DNA of 25,946 nucleotides from CAYZZU01 sp964483105 (GTDB taxonomy: Bacteria; CG2-30-53-67), in assembly GCA_964483105.1 (NCBI GenBank), contig CAYZZU010000032.1, forward strand, positions 1 to 25,946, in the 5' to 3' direction. Position 1 is the stretch's first letter; every line of letters starts with the position of its first letter. The position numbers were made by a program, and so were the translations under genes. Positions 16,902-25,091 of the stretch are shown here, piece after piece. The notes below the pieces were generated by a model. It had not been told where the DNA came from. It searched no databases and saw only the letters and a list, made by a program, of their open reading frames with translations.

Positions 16902-18317
16902 TCAAGGCCTTTTCCGAACCCCTCTCTCCTGAAGCGCCTCCGCGATTCGTTCCAAATGCATCCCCCGGGAGGCCTTGATCAGAATCCGGTCATTTCTCCC
17001 CATGACTCCCCGGAGCTGTTTCACGGCCTCCTCGACCGTCCCGCAACGAATCACACGGTCCGGAGCCCGCCGTGCCTGTTCGGCCTCACGGGCGATCCAT
17101 GCCGCCCGCGTCCCGACCGTGATGAGGATCTCAAAGACGGGGGCCGCAAGACGCCCGATCTCCCGGTGCATCGCCTCACTGAATCGCCCCAGTTCCAGCA
17201 TATCCCCGAAAACCGCGATGTTTCTTTTTCCGGGCCCCCACTGCCGGATGGTCTGTATCGCCGTCCTGACCGATTCCGGGTTCGCATTGTAGGCGTCGTT
17301 GATCACCGTCACCCCCGCTGGAAGCCACATGACTTCCCACCGGAATTCCGGAAGTTGAACCTCCCTCAGTCCACGGGCGATATCTGCCATGGATCTTCCC
17401 AGGATGCGTCCGGCCGCCGCCGCACAGAGGGCGTTGGACACATGGTGCATTCCGGGAAGTTTCAAATGGATCTCCACGGTTTCCTCATGATGCCTCAGCC
17501 GGAACCGGGTGCCCTCCCATTCATCGATCCGGATCCGTTCCGCCGTGACATCGGCGTCCGGATTCAACCCGAAGGTAACGTTTCTCCCGGGAACGCAATC
17601 CCGGAAAGAGAATACGCGGGGGTCATCCCGGTTCAAGACGGCCCAGCCCGTGTCGGGCAGTTCCTCCAGAATCTCCTTCTTGGCCCGGGCCACGGCATCC
17701 AGATCCCCGAGAGTCTTCAGATGAGCCGCGGAGACATTGGTAATCACCACGACCGTGGGGCGCGCAATCTCCCGAAGCCTTCGAATCTCTCCAATCCCAC
17801 TCATGCCGAACTCAACCACGGCCGCCTCGGTTCCCGGTTCAAGACGGAACAGACTGAGGGGAACACCGATCGGGTTGTTCAGGTTCCCGGGAGACCGTAA
17901 GGTACGGCTTTTCGTCTTCAGAATCGAGTAGATCATCTCCTTGACGGACGTCTTGCCGTTCGTCCCGGTGACCGCTACCAGAGGGATTTCGAAACGGGAC
18001 CGGTGAAAGGAGGCCAGATCCTGAAGCGCCCGAAGCGTATCGGACACCTCGATCAGATCCACTTCACAGGGCGTTCCGCGAAAAGAACTTTCTTCCGGAG
18101 GGTCCCACCCTTCCCGTACGATCATACCGGAACCCCCGCCCCGGATCACGGCTTCCGAAAAATCGTGGCCGTCGAATCGGTCCCCGGCGATGGCGACGAA
18201 GAGTTCCCCGGCCCGGAGCGTCCTGGAATCAATGGAGACTCCCGGGAAGCAAAGGTCTTCTCTTCCGGTCTTCAGCCTTCCCCCCGTCGCCTGCAACACC
18301 TCAGCCGTCGTAAACAC
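16902..18317 (-). CDS. murF: UDP-MurNAc-tripeptide--D-Ala-D-Ala ligase
   Basis: A 471-residue Mur ligase adding D-Ala-D-Ala to the tripeptide precursor, the last cytoplasmic step before MraY. It has VSIDSRTLRAGELFVAIAG at the N-terminus, the ATP loop GTNGKTSVKEM at about 118, NLNNPIGVPLSL, FGMSGIGEIRRL, and NDAYNANPESVRTAIQ in the C-terminal domain. The start codon is GTG (18315-18317), with AAGGA six bases upstream. It lies 33 nt after murE. Length and motifs are normal. Confidence 0.97.
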   Translation of the reverse strand: MFTTAEVLQATGGRLKTGREDLCFPGVSIDSRTLRAGELFVAIAGDRFDGHDFSEAVIRGGGSGMIVREGWDPPEESSFRGTPCEVDLIEVSDTLRALQDLASFHRSRFEIPLVAVTGTNGKTSVKEMIYSILKTKSRTLRSPGNLNNPIGVPLSLFRLEPGTEAAVVEFGMSGIGEIRRLREIARPTVVVITNVSAAHLKTLGDLDAVARAKKEILEELPDTGWAVLNRDDPRVFSFRDCVPGRNVTFGLNPDADVTAERIRIDEWEGTRFRLRHHEETVEIHLKLPGMHHVSNALCAAAAGRILGRSMADIARGLREVQLPEFRWEVMWLPAGVTVINDAYNANPESVRTAIQTIRQWGPGKRNIAVFGDMLELGRFSEAMHREIGRLAAPVFEILITVGTRAAWIAREAEQARRAPDRVIRCGTVEEAVKQLRGVMGRNDRILIKASRGMHLERIAEALQERGVRKRP

Positions 18318-18350
18318 TCCTGTTCCTTAATGTTGTTCACTGACAAATCA

Positions 18351-19829
18351 TCACGATTTCCGCCGGACCCGTTCACCGATGGCCCGCCGAACCTCTTCCC
18401 GGTCATCAAAATGGATCCGGATCTCTCCTGTAATCTGGTAGTCCTCGTGTCCCTTGCCCGCCACAACCACGATATCTCCCTTTCCAGCCTTGCGGATTCC
18501 GCACACAATCGCCCGGCGGCGGTCCACGATCGTCTCAATCCCGGCCTTCGCATGCCTCGGAATTCCCGCGCGGATCTCCCGGATGATCTTCTCCGGATTC
18601 TCGGTTCGCGGATTATCCGACGTGATCACCACCCGATCCGACAGAGTGGCGGCCACCCTGCCCATTACCGGACGTTTCCCGGGGTCCCGGTCACCGCCGC
18701 ATCCGAAGACGGTGATCAGTTTGCCACGGCAGAACTTTCTCGCGCTCTTCAGCAACCGCTTTAAGGCGTCATCCGTATGGGCGTAGTCAACCACCACCGT
18801 AAATCCCGGGCCGGGGATCTTTTCGAAACGGCCCGGAATAGCCGTCACATTGGAGATTCCGCACGCAATGGCCGTATTCGGAAGATCCATGGCAATTCCC
18901 GCCGCGACCGCCGCAAGCAGGTTGTAAAGATTGTAGTTCCCGCTCAGGGAAGATTGAATCCGGATTTCCCCCCGGGACGTCACCGCTGTAAATTGAAGAC
19001 CATGAATCGTGCTCTCCGAATCCAGCGCCCGAACATCCGCCCCCGGACTCATGCCGTAGGTCAGGACCGGTCCTGAACACTGCCGGATCAGTCGTTCTCC
19101 CCAACGGTCATCCCGGTTAATCACCGAGATCGTATCCGGCTTCGCATATCCCGGTTCGAAGAGAAGACGCTTGGCCGCGAAATACGCCTCCATCGTGGAG
19201 TGAAAATCAAGATGATCGCGGGTCAGATTGGTAAAAACCCGCGTATCAAAGCGACACTCCTGAACACGTCCCAGAGCCAGGGCATGCGAGGAAACCTCCA
19301 TGGAACAACTTGTCATGCCGGCCCGTTTCATCCGGTCCAGGAGTCTCTGAACCTGCGGGGCGCCGGGCGTCGTATTGTAAGCCGGCAGCGTCTCATCCCC
19401 GACTTCATATCCCAGGGTGCCGATCCGGCCGCACGGATTCCCGGCTTCGTTCAAAATCCCCTGGACCAGAAGGGAAACCGTCGTCTTTCCGTTGGTTCCC
19501 GTAATTCCGACCAGCATGAGCCGTCGGGACGGGTCCCCCCAGAAACGGGAAGAAACCCGGGCCAGGACCTTCGTGGAATCCGGAACCCGGATCGTGACGG
19601 CATCAACCTTTGCAATTTCCCTTTCCAGAATCACCGCCACGGCTCCCTTTTCGATCGCTTCCGGAATATGATCATGTCCGTCCGCGCGCCCCCCCTTCCG
19701 GGCGACGAAGAGAAACCCGGGCCGAACCTCTCTGGAATCATCGGTCACCCCGGTAATCTCGCACTCCTCCGGAGAATCTTCGACTCCCGCGACTGCCAGA
19801 TCCCCGACCACCTCCGAGAGAAGCATCAC
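18351..19829 (-). CDS. murE: UDP-MurNAc-L-Ala-D-Glu--meso-diaminopimelate ligase
   Basis: A 492-residue Mur ligase adding the third stem-peptide residue. The ATP loop GTNGKTT is at 111-117, and YFAAKRLLF contains the lysine (220) that is carbamylated in this family. The motif DNPR at 405-408 (TSDNPRTENP) is the specificity signature for meso-diaminopimelate rather than lysine, so the cell wall is of the mDAP type. The start is written as GTG at 19829, overlapping the ftsI stop; the very next codon is ATG (19826), which may be the true start. It lies between ftsI and murF as usual. Confidence 0.98.
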   Translation of the reverse strand: MMLLSEVVGDLAVAGVEDSPEECEITGVTDDSREVRPGFLFVARKGGRADGHDHIPEAIEKGAVAVILEREIAKVDAVTIRVPDSTKVLARVSSRFWGDPSRRLMLVGITGTNGKTTVSLLVQGILNEAGNPCGRIGTLGYEVGDETLPAYNTTPGAPQVQRLLDRMKRAGMTSCSMEVSSHALALGRVQECRFDTRVFTNLTRDHLDFHSTMEAYFAAKRLLFEPGYAKPDTISVINRDDRWGERLIRQCSGPVLTYGMSPGADVRALDSESTIHGLQFTAVTSRGEIRIQSSLSGNYNLYNLLAAVAAGIAMDLPNTAIACGISNVTAIPGRFEKIPGPGFTVVVDYAHTDDALKRLLKSARKFCRGKLITVFGCGGDRDPGKRPVMGRVAATLSDRVVITSDNPRTENPEKIIREIRAGIPRHAKAGIETIVDRRRAIVCGIRKAGKGDIVVVAGKGHEDYQITGEIRIHFDDREEVRRAIGERVRRKS

Positions 19830-21601
19830 CCGGCCCCCCTGACCCGATCCAGGGGAACGTCCTTCCCCTCGCTTAAGAAAAGGACCTCTTTCGCCGCGGA
19901 CCCGGGGGCCACGCGAAGATAGCGGAGCGTACGCTCGGCAATCCTTCTGAAGGCGGGCGCCGCCACGTATCCCCCGTAATAGAGGGGTCCCTTCGGTTCA
20001 TTCACCACCACAATCAGGGCCAACGCAGGGTGGTCGGCCGGGACAAACCCCACAAAGGAACTGACATATCTTGTTTTCGAATATCGGCCGAGACTTGGAT
20101 CATATTTCTGCGCCGTTCCGGTCTTTCCTGCCACCCGGAAACCCGGGATGGCGGCAAGAGGAGCGGTGCCCTCCTCAGTGATCACCGATTCCATGCACCG
20201 GATCATGAATTCCGCCGTCTCACGGGACATGACCCGGTTGATACGCTCAGGCCTCCCCTCCCGAAGGATCTTGCCGTCCGGGGAGAGAACCCGGGAGATG
20301 ACGTAGGGACGCATCCGGATCCCCCGGTTGGCGATGCTGGCGACGGCCGTTACAAGTTGAAGGGCCGTGACCGAAATTTCCTGCCCCATCGAAATGGAGG
20401 CCCGGGAGAGCCCGGACCACTCACGAACCGGGCGCACCACGCCGGGCGACTCGCCGGGAAGGTCCACTCCTGTTTTCTCCCCAAACCCGAAGGCCCGGAT
20501 GGAATCATAAAAGTCCGCGTCTTTCAACCGTTCGCCGATCTTGATGGCGCCGATGTTGCTGCTTTTCTGAAGGATCTTTTGAACGGACAACCATCCGTAT
20601 TCATGGGTATCATGGTAGACCGTGTTGAACAGGCGATAGGCACCGTTCTCACAGAAGAAAATATCCTTCTTGTGTATGGATCCGCGCTCCAGGGCCGAGG
20701 AGAGAGTCATCAACTTGAAAGTCGATCCCGGTTCGAAGTTCTCCAGAACGGGACGGTTCCAGCGATCCTGTGACCGGAAGGATGCGAACCGGTTGGGATC
20801 AAACCCCGGGACACTCGCCATGGACAGAATTTCACCGGTTGAGGGCCGCATCACCACAGCCATACCCGATACGGCCCGATGCTCTTCCACCGTTCTTTTC
20901 AGTTCCTCTTCGGTGATATACTGAATCACCTCGTCGATGGTCAGCACCAGATGGTTTCCGCCGGTGGGTTTCACATATCCGGCCCCTTCTCCCTGGGACA
21001 TGATCTTGCGTCGCCTGGCATCCACGCTGACCAAAAGCCATCCCGGCTTCCCCTTGACCGTCGAATCGTACTGGTACTCGATCCCTTCCAGCCCCTCGTT
21101 ATCCATCCCCACAATCCCGAGCAGACCGGCGGCCAAAGATCGGTTCGGATAAAATCGTCGGCTCTCGAAGAGGGCGTGAACCCCATCCAGGTCCGCCTGT
21201 TCCAACTGTCCCAGAACCTTCGGGTTACATTTTCTCGCAATCCAGACGAATTGACGCCTCTTCCGAAGGGCACGATGGATCTTCGCCCGCTTCCGCCCGG
21301 TGATCTTCGCCAGTTTCCTCGCAGCGATTGCTTTATTTTTCACCTGGGACGGCACGGCATAAAGGGAGACCGTATCGACACTGATGGCCAGCTCCCGCAT
21401 CTTCCGATCATAGATCGTGCCACGCTTGGGAACAATCCGGACGGTCCGCATCTGCTGTCTGACGGCTTTTTCTTTGAGACTTTCATGATCACGGATCTGA
21501 AGCACGTAGAGACGATGGATCACACAAGCATATCCCGCCACGAAAAACAGCATGACCCAAAAGGATTTTACCCGATATCCGTCAAAGAGTTTCCGCTTCA
21601 T
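19826..21601 (-). CDS. ftsI: Septal transpeptidase FtsI (class B penicillin-binding protein 3)
   Basis: A 591-residue class B penicillin-binding protein that cross-links septal peptidoglycan with FtsW. It has one N-terminal transmembrane helix (about 12-33), a pedestal domain opening with PKRGTIYDRKMRELAISV, and a transpeptidase domain. The domain carries catalytic STFK (S293, K296) in FEPGSTFKLMT, SSN at 347-349 and KTG at 493-495 (VAGKTGTAQKY). There are no PASTA repeats after the transpeptidase domain, which fits a diderm FtsI rather than a Gram-positive or SpoVD type. It follows ftsL by 23 nt and overlaps murE. Confidence 0.97.
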   Translation of the reverse strand: MKRKLFDGYRVKSFWVMLFFVAGYACVIHRLYVLQIRDHESLKEKAVRQQMRTVRIVPKRGTIYDRKMRELAISVDTVSLYAVPSQVKNKAIAARKLAKITGRKRAKIHRALRKRRQFVWIARKCNPKVLGQLEQADLDGVHALFESRRFYPNRSLAAGLLGIVGMDNEGLEGIEYQYDSTVKGKPGWLLVSVDARRRKIMSQGEGAGYVKPTGGNHLVLTIDEVIQYITEEELKRTVEEHRAVSGMAVVMRPSTGEILSMASVPGFDPNRFASFRSQDRWNRPVLENFEPGSTFKLMTLSSALERGSIHKKDIFFCENGAYRLFNTVYHDTHEYGWLSVQKILQKSSNIGAIKIGERLKDADFYDSIRAFGFGEKTGVDLPGESPGVVRPVREWSGLSRASISMGQEISVTALQLVTAVASIANRGIRMRPYVISRVLSPDGKILREGRPERINRVMSRETAEFMIRCMESVITEEGTAPLAAIPGFRVAGKTGTAQKYDPSLGRYSKTRYVSSFVGFVPADHPALALIVVVNEPKGPLYYGGYVAAPAFRRIAERTLRYLRVAPGSAAKEVLFLSEGKDVPLDRVRGAG

Positions 21602-21624
21602 GCCTGACCCGGAATGTGGCTACC

Positions 21625-21960
21625 TCACTTCACGTAGAGAACCTGCCCTGCTTCGGGCAGACGCATCCCCAGTTGACTCCTGGCCCGTTTCTCCACCTGA
21701 TCCAGTGAAATCATCGTATTGAATTCCAACAAAAGCTTCCGTTTTTCCTGAAGCAGTCTCGCGTTCTCCTGTTTCTGCATTTCAATCTCGGATCCGAGAC
21801 GGATGTACTGGACCCGTTCCCATACGGACGCGACACCGACCACAATACAGAACAAAATCACGGCAAGAAAGGGAAGGCGTACTCGAATCCGGATGGGCTT
21901 TCGTTTGGAGAAGATATCGATCTTCTGCAATCCCGACAGGGAACCGGAGTGAAGATTCAT
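21625..21960 (-). CDS. ftsL: Cell division protein FtsL
   Basis: A 111-residue bitopic protein: a basic N-terminus (SKRKPIRIRVR), a transmembrane helix at about 29-47 and a periplasmic coiled coil at 48-82 (SEIEMQKQENARLLQEKRKL), then the conserved tail RARSQLGMRLPEAGQVLYVK. FtsL pairs with FtsB and FtsQ and activates FtsWI. Sequence identity in this family is low; topology and its place between rsmH and ftsI decide the call. I start at ATG 21960, which overlaps the rsmH stop as ATGA with GGGAGG upstream. A longer frame from 22122 would lie almost wholly inside rsmH and is rejected. Confidence 0.92.
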   Translation of the reverse strand: MNLHSGSLSGLQKIDIFSKRKPIRIRVRLPFLAVILFCIVVGVASVWERVQYIRLGSEIEMQKQENARLLQEKRKLLLEFNTMISLDQVEKRARSQLGMRLPEAGQVLYVK

Positions 21961-22910
21961 CGCGCCTCCCGGATCTTGATCACCGCCCTGAGCCTGGCGC
22001 TTCGAGACGAAGGATTTCTTCGGATCTCGTCCTGGCCCGGAATAATCGGCCTTCCGGTCACTCTTTTCAGGTTCGGGACCTTCCCGCATGTACAGACCGG
22101 AAAAGAGGGGGGGCAGGTGCATCCCTTCTCTCCGGCACGAAAAAAATGTTTTACGATCCGGTCTTCCAGGGAATGAAAGGAGATGACGCCAAGCCTGCCT
22201 CCGGGCTTCAGAAAGCCGACAACCCCGGAAAGACCCTCCCGAAGAGCGTTTAATTCATCATTGACGGCAATCCGCAACGCCTGAAAGGTCCGGGTCGCCG
22301 GATGAATCCTCTCCCTTTCGGCCCCGGGAAGGGCCTTTTCCACCAGGACGGCCAACTCCCGGGTGGTCCGGATCGGTCTCTTCTCCCTTGCCCGCAGAAT
22401 GGCATTCACAATTCGGCTCCATCTCTTTTCTTCCCCATATTCCAGCAGGATCTGTTTGAGCCGTTCCGGATCCGAGTCGTTCACAAGATCACCGGCAGTG
22501 GGAATCGAAAGGGTCTGATCCATCCGCATATCGAGGGGCGCGTCCAACCTGAAGCTGAACCCCCGGGAGCCGATCTCCAGTTGAAACATGGAAACCCCCA
22601 GATCGATCAGGACCCCGTCGACCCGTTCCACCCCGATCCGGGACATCAGGTCCGGAAAATCACGGAAATTCCCCCGCAACAACCGCACGCGCCGGGCAAA
22701 CCGTTTCAGTCTCCGACCGGCACGGACGATCGCCTCAGGGTCACGATCCAGACCGATCAGCCTTCCCGTCGGCGCCGAACGTTCCAGGATCCCCTCCGCA
22801 TGCCCGCCACCACCCACGGTGCAATCCACATAAACCCCTCCGGACTGTACGTTCAGTACATCCAGACACTCCTCCTTCAATACCGGCAGGTGTTCAACAA
22901 CCTCAGACAT
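21957..22910 (-). CDS. rsmH: 16S rRNA (cytosine-1402-N4)-methyltransferase
   Basis: A 317-residue SAM-dependent methyltransferase (MraW/RsmH) that N4-methylates C1402 of 16S rRNA. Motifs are HLPVLKEECLDVL; DCTVGGGGHAEGIL (SAM loop); GLDRDPEAI; GVLIDLGVSMFQLE; TFQALRIAVNDEL; and GVISFHSLEDRIVKHFF near the end. A short cysteine-rich segment (GCTCPPSFPVCTCGK) follows, as in many family members. It lies 51 nt after the STAS gene, with no strong ribosome-binding site before the ATG. It is normally the second gene of the dcw cluster; here it is third. Confidence 0.98.
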   Translation of the reverse strand: MSEVVEHLPVLKEECLDVLNVQSGGVYVDCTVGGGGHAEGILERSAPTGRLIGLDRDPEAIVRAGRRLKRFARRVRLLRGNFRDFPDLMSRIGVERVDGVLIDLGVSMFQLEIGSRGFSFRLDAPLDMRMDQTLSIPTAGDLVNDSDPERLKQILLEYGEEKRWSRIVNAILRAREKRPIRTTRELAVLVEKALPGAERERIHPATRTFQALRIAVNDELNALREGLSGVVGFLKPGGRLGVISFHSLEDRIVKHFFRAGEKGCTCPPSFPVCTCGKVPNLKRVTGRPIIPGQDEIRRNPSSRSARLRAVIKIREAR

Positions 22911-22961
22911 GACACCGGTCCGTCCCTTTACCGGCCTTCAGGCAGGAAGCGAAAGGATCCC

Positions 22962-23363
22962 TTAAAGAATTCCTTTCAGGTTTTTCCCCTGGATCACGGC
23001 AACATCCAGATCCAGGGCGCGCCTCTTTGTTTGAAAGGCCTGAATCCCTCTGTTGCTGTTGCTGAAATAGTGGAAATCTTTATAGACGCCTACAATTTGG
23101 AAGATGTTTTTCAGATAACCGCTCATTCCGGAGATGGCAAGATCGCCTCCGGCATCACGCAGGTTCAAGGCCGCCTCCGACAATCGTCTCAGACCCAGAA
23201 AGTTGATATGATTCACGGCGCCCAGATCCAGTATGGAGAAGGTATATCCCCGGGAACGATATCGATCGATCAGACTGCAGATCCGATCCATGTCTTCCAC
23301 ATCGATATCAAGGTCCAGTTTCAGGACCATGACCTTCAGTTTCGAGCTCTTCACACTTCCCAT
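22962..23363 (-). CDS. STAS-domain protein (anti-sigma factor antagonist-like)
   Basis: A 133-residue protein that appears to be a single STAS domain, as in SpoIIAA-type anti-sigma factor antagonists. The central pattern ILDLGAVNHINFLGLRRL (44-61) aligns with the family's DL....DSSGL loop, followed by the usual helix and GGDLAISGMSGYLKNIFQIV. The DSSG site reads NFLG (54-57), so the serine normally phosphorylated by a cognate kinase is absent. About 23 residues extend beyond the usual C-terminus. The start at 23363 is well supported by AGGAGGAGG upstream; a longer frame to 23534 overlaps mraZ and is rejected. Partner and pathway are unknown; a structural or non-phosphorylated regulator is possible. 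Confidence 0.85.
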   Translation of the reverse strand: MGSVKSSKLKVMVLKLDLDIDVEDMDRICSLIDRYRSRGYTFSILDLGAVNHINFLGLRRLSEAALNLRDAGGDLAISGMSGYLKNIFQIVGVYKDFHYFSNSNRGIQAFQTKRRALDLDVAVIQGKNLKGIL

Positions 23364-23461
23364 CCTGTCCTCCTCCTGAAATGAAAGTGCAAATCCTCGA
23401 GAAAATTTCTTTGTGTTCCGCAGTCCGGGAAATCTTTCCGGCCACAGTGACGGATCCCGCT

Positions 23462-23896
23462 CTACAACCCCAGTTGCGCGAGGGCTTCCCCTAAATCCTG
23501 CGCCTCCTGTACCTTGACCACCTCCTCTTCCCAACGTCCTTTGTCCCAGATTTCGATCTTGTTAAACACTCCGATCAAAACCACTTCCTTGGTCAGGCCC
23601 GCGTAATCCCTTAACTCCTGAGGGATCAGGATCCGCCCCTGTTTATCAAATCCGCATTCGGCCAGGGACGCCAGTACCACCCGCAGCGCGGCCTCCTGGG
23701 CCGGTGTTCTGTATTGTTTGCTTTTGGATTCTTCGAATGCGATCCATTCGGAGAGGGGGTAAGATCTCAGGCAACGGTTAAACTTTACGAGGATCAGCTT
23801 TTCTTCGAAATTCTCGGCAAGAACCTCCCTGAATCTGGCTGGAAAGTTCAGGCGCCCCTTATCATCTATGTTGTGGTTGAACTTTCCTCTGAACAT
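23462..23896 (-). CDS. mraZ: Transcriptional regulator MraZ
   Basis: A 144-residue DNA-binding protein with two AbrB-like (MraZ) half-domains, each with the DxxGR signature: MFRGKFNHNIDDKGRLNFPA at the N-terminus and CGFDKQGRILIPQELRDYA at about 81-99. In E. coli and Mycoplasma, MraZ binds repeats upstream of its own gene and controls the dcw operon. I start at ATG 23896, where the conserved MFRGKF begins; a GTG seven codons earlier lies within the operator. The third operator repeat (GTGGGGA) ends only four bases before this ATG and so also serves as its ribosome-binding site, which would make MraZ binding and translation signals overlap in the DNA. Confidence 0.97.
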   Translation of the reverse strand: MFRGKFNHNIDDKGRLNFPARFREVLAENFEEKLILVKFNRCLRSYPLSEWIAFEESKSKQYRTPAQEAALRVVLASLAECGFDKQGRILIPQELRDYAGLTKEVVLIGVFNKIEIWDKGRWEEEVVKVQEAQDLGEALAQLGL

Positions 23897-23900
23897 GACG

Positions 23901-23927
23901 TCCCCACAGTCCCCCACAATTCCCCAC
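23901..23927 (-). promoter_or_regulatory. MraZ operator: three 10-bp direct repeats
   Basis: On the minus strand three near-identical boxes occur with an exact 10-bp period: GTGGGGA (23921-23927), GTGGGGG (23911-23917), GTGGGGA (23901-23907). This matches the known MraZ box arrangement (TGGGN repeats with 5-nt spacers). The boxes lie just downstream of the -10 element, so bound MraZ would sit over the initial transcribed region, consistent with autorepression. Confidence 0.88.
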
Positions 23928-23937
23928 TATGGATCGC

Positions 23938-23967
23938 AGTATACCCACTCAACCTCCGGTATGTCAA
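23938..23967 (-). promoter_or_regulatory. Sigma70-like promoter of the dcw operon
   Basis: On the minus strand a perfect -35 TTGACA (23962-23967) is followed after 18 bp by TATACT (23938-23943), one base from the consensus -10. An A/T-rich stretch lies immediately upstream (24 bases beyond 23967) and may act as an UP-like element. Transcription would start near 23931, about 35 bases before the mraZ ATG and just ahead of the MraZ boxes. Confidence 0.85.
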
Positions 23968-24199
23968 GGAGAATATGTGATTTTTCCGACTTTTATCAGG
24001 GGAAATCCCGACTCCAAATCCTCCGATCAACCGGGGCCTGTTTTCGGGATGGGAAACCCACAACATCCTGTAGGTAAGATCAAATTCATGCGGATATAAA
24101 GGGATGGGAAAAAACAGAAGGGGCTATGGAAAACCCGGAAACCGGGTGGTGACAAGTGGGACCATCCCGGCCTTGCAGACAAATTTTTTTACGACTTCA
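23968..24199. other. thiD-mraZ intergenic region
   Basis: No gene is visible between the mraZ promoter and the thiD stop. The stretch is less GC-rich than its surroundings. It contains a direct repeat GGGATGGGAAA (24046-24056 and 24101-24111, plus strand) and the reverse complement of its core, CCATCCC, at 24162-24168, so 24101-24168 could close into a long stem enclosing the small hairpin at 24133-24147. I see no promoter of quality other than that of mraZ. Confidence 0.4.
24127..24147 (-). terminator. Weak candidate terminator of thiD
   Basis: On the minus strand, about 53 bases after the thiD stop, ACCCGG and CCGGGT (24133-24138 and 24142-24147) form a perfect 6-bp stem with a TTT loop. 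Only a short T-run follows (TTTCC), so efficiency as an intrinsic terminator is doubtful. It is the best candidate separating thiD from the dcw operon. Confidence 0.35.
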
Positions 24200-24967
24200 T
24201 CATCCTTGAGACCGGAAAAGAGTCAACGTATACTCCTTGGCGCGGGACAAAGCCTCTTTCAGGGAGAAACCAAGTGCAAGACCGGCGCAGAGGGCGGAGG
24301 AAAAGGAACATCCGCTTCCATGAACCTCACCGGGTATGCGGGGAGAGGTGACCGTGAAGAAGTCGACCCCGTCAAAAAGAAGATCAGACGGCTTCCCCTG
24401 GAGATGGCCCCCGGTGATGATGACGGCCGCGGGCCCCAGCTCCAGGATCGCCCGGGCCATCTCCCGGATCCATTCCGGCTCGCCCCTCTCTTCTTTCCGA
24501 TCCAGACCGCTGAGATCCCCGGCTTCGGCCAGATTCGGCGTGACGACCGTGGCGGAAGGGAGCAGATCGCGGATCAAGACCCGTACCCCCTCCTCCTCCA
24601 GCAGCACCGCCCCGTCCGACGATCTGAAAACCGGGTCGACGACCAGGATCGGCGGCGGGGAATCACGGAAAAACCGGGCGGCAATCCGCACGTTCTCCGC
24701 CGTCAAGAGCATCCCGGTCTTCACCGCATCGATCCTCCGGTCGTTGAGCACGACCTCAAGTTGCCTGGAGAAGGCCTCCCCGGACACAGGAAAGACCCCT
24801 TGAACTCCCCGTGAATCCTGCGCGGTCACAGCCGAAACCACGGATGCCCCGCGGACCCCCATGGCTTCAAAGGCCCTCAGATCCGCCTGTATCCCGGCCC
24901 CGCCGGTAGGATCCGTCCCGGCGATCGTCAGGGCCGTCCTTTGCCGATGCGTCGGATTCTTTTTCAT
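24200..24967 (-). CDS. thiD: Hydroxymethylpyrimidine (phosphate) kinase
   Basis: A 255-residue ribokinase-like enzyme that phosphorylates HMP and HMP-P for thiamine synthesis. Motifs are IAGTDPTGGAGIQADLRAFE at the N-terminus; KTGML; LVVDPVFRSSDGAVLLEEEG; VVTPNLAEAGDL; ITGGHL; and VHGSGCSFSSALCAGLALG with the catalytic glycine-cysteine loop. Length is typical of ThiD alone, without a ThiE or ThiN fusion. ATG at 24967 is preceded by GGGGGG about nine bases upstream. It has its own promoter and is probably monocistronic. I looked for a TPP riboswitch (THI box) in the leader and do not see one. Confidence 0.96.
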   Translation of the reverse strand: MKKNPTHRQRTALTIAGTDPTGGAGIQADLRAFEAMGVRGASVVSAVTAQDSRGVQGVFPVSGEAFSRQLEVVLNDRRIDAVKTGMLLTAENVRIAARFFRDSPPPILVVDPVFRSSDGAVLLEEEGVRVLIRDLLPSATVVTPNLAEAGDLSGLDRKEERGEPEWIREMARAILELGPAAVIITGGHLQGKPSDLLFDGVDFFTVTSPRIPGEVHGSGCSFSSALCAGLALGFSLKEALSRAKEYTLTLFRSQG

Positions 24968-25019
24968 ACGTAGAGACCCCCCTATACACGGCCAACCTTC
25001 ACCTGAATCTCTTCGAGAT

Positions 25020-25049
25020 ACCTTACGCGTGCCGCGCGCCGAAAGTCAA
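25020..25049 (-). promoter_or_regulatory. Candidate promoter of thiD
   Basis: On the minus strand TTGACT (25044-25049) and TAAGGT (25020-25025) are separated by 18 bp. This is a plausible sigma70-like promoter with a weaker -10 than that of mraZ. The leader of about 45 nt carries a small ATCTC/GAGAT hairpin immediately after the -10. Confidence 0.5.
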
Positions 25050-25091
25050 GGCGATAAGAAACTCAGTTGGGGGGTCATCTTCATATATCAT

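Noticed and set aside
21961..22122. N-terminal extension of ftsL
   Set aside because: Would lie inside rsmH in another frame; the ATGA-overlapping start at 21960 with GGGAGG upstream fits family length.
23364..23534. N-terminal extension of the STAS gene
   Set aside because: Overlaps the mraZ end, is glycine/arginine-rich and unlike STAS proteins; the ATG at 23363 has a strong ribosome-binding site.
24968..25049. TPP riboswitch in the thiD leader
   Set aside because: No CTGAGA or other conserved THI-box segments in the short leader.
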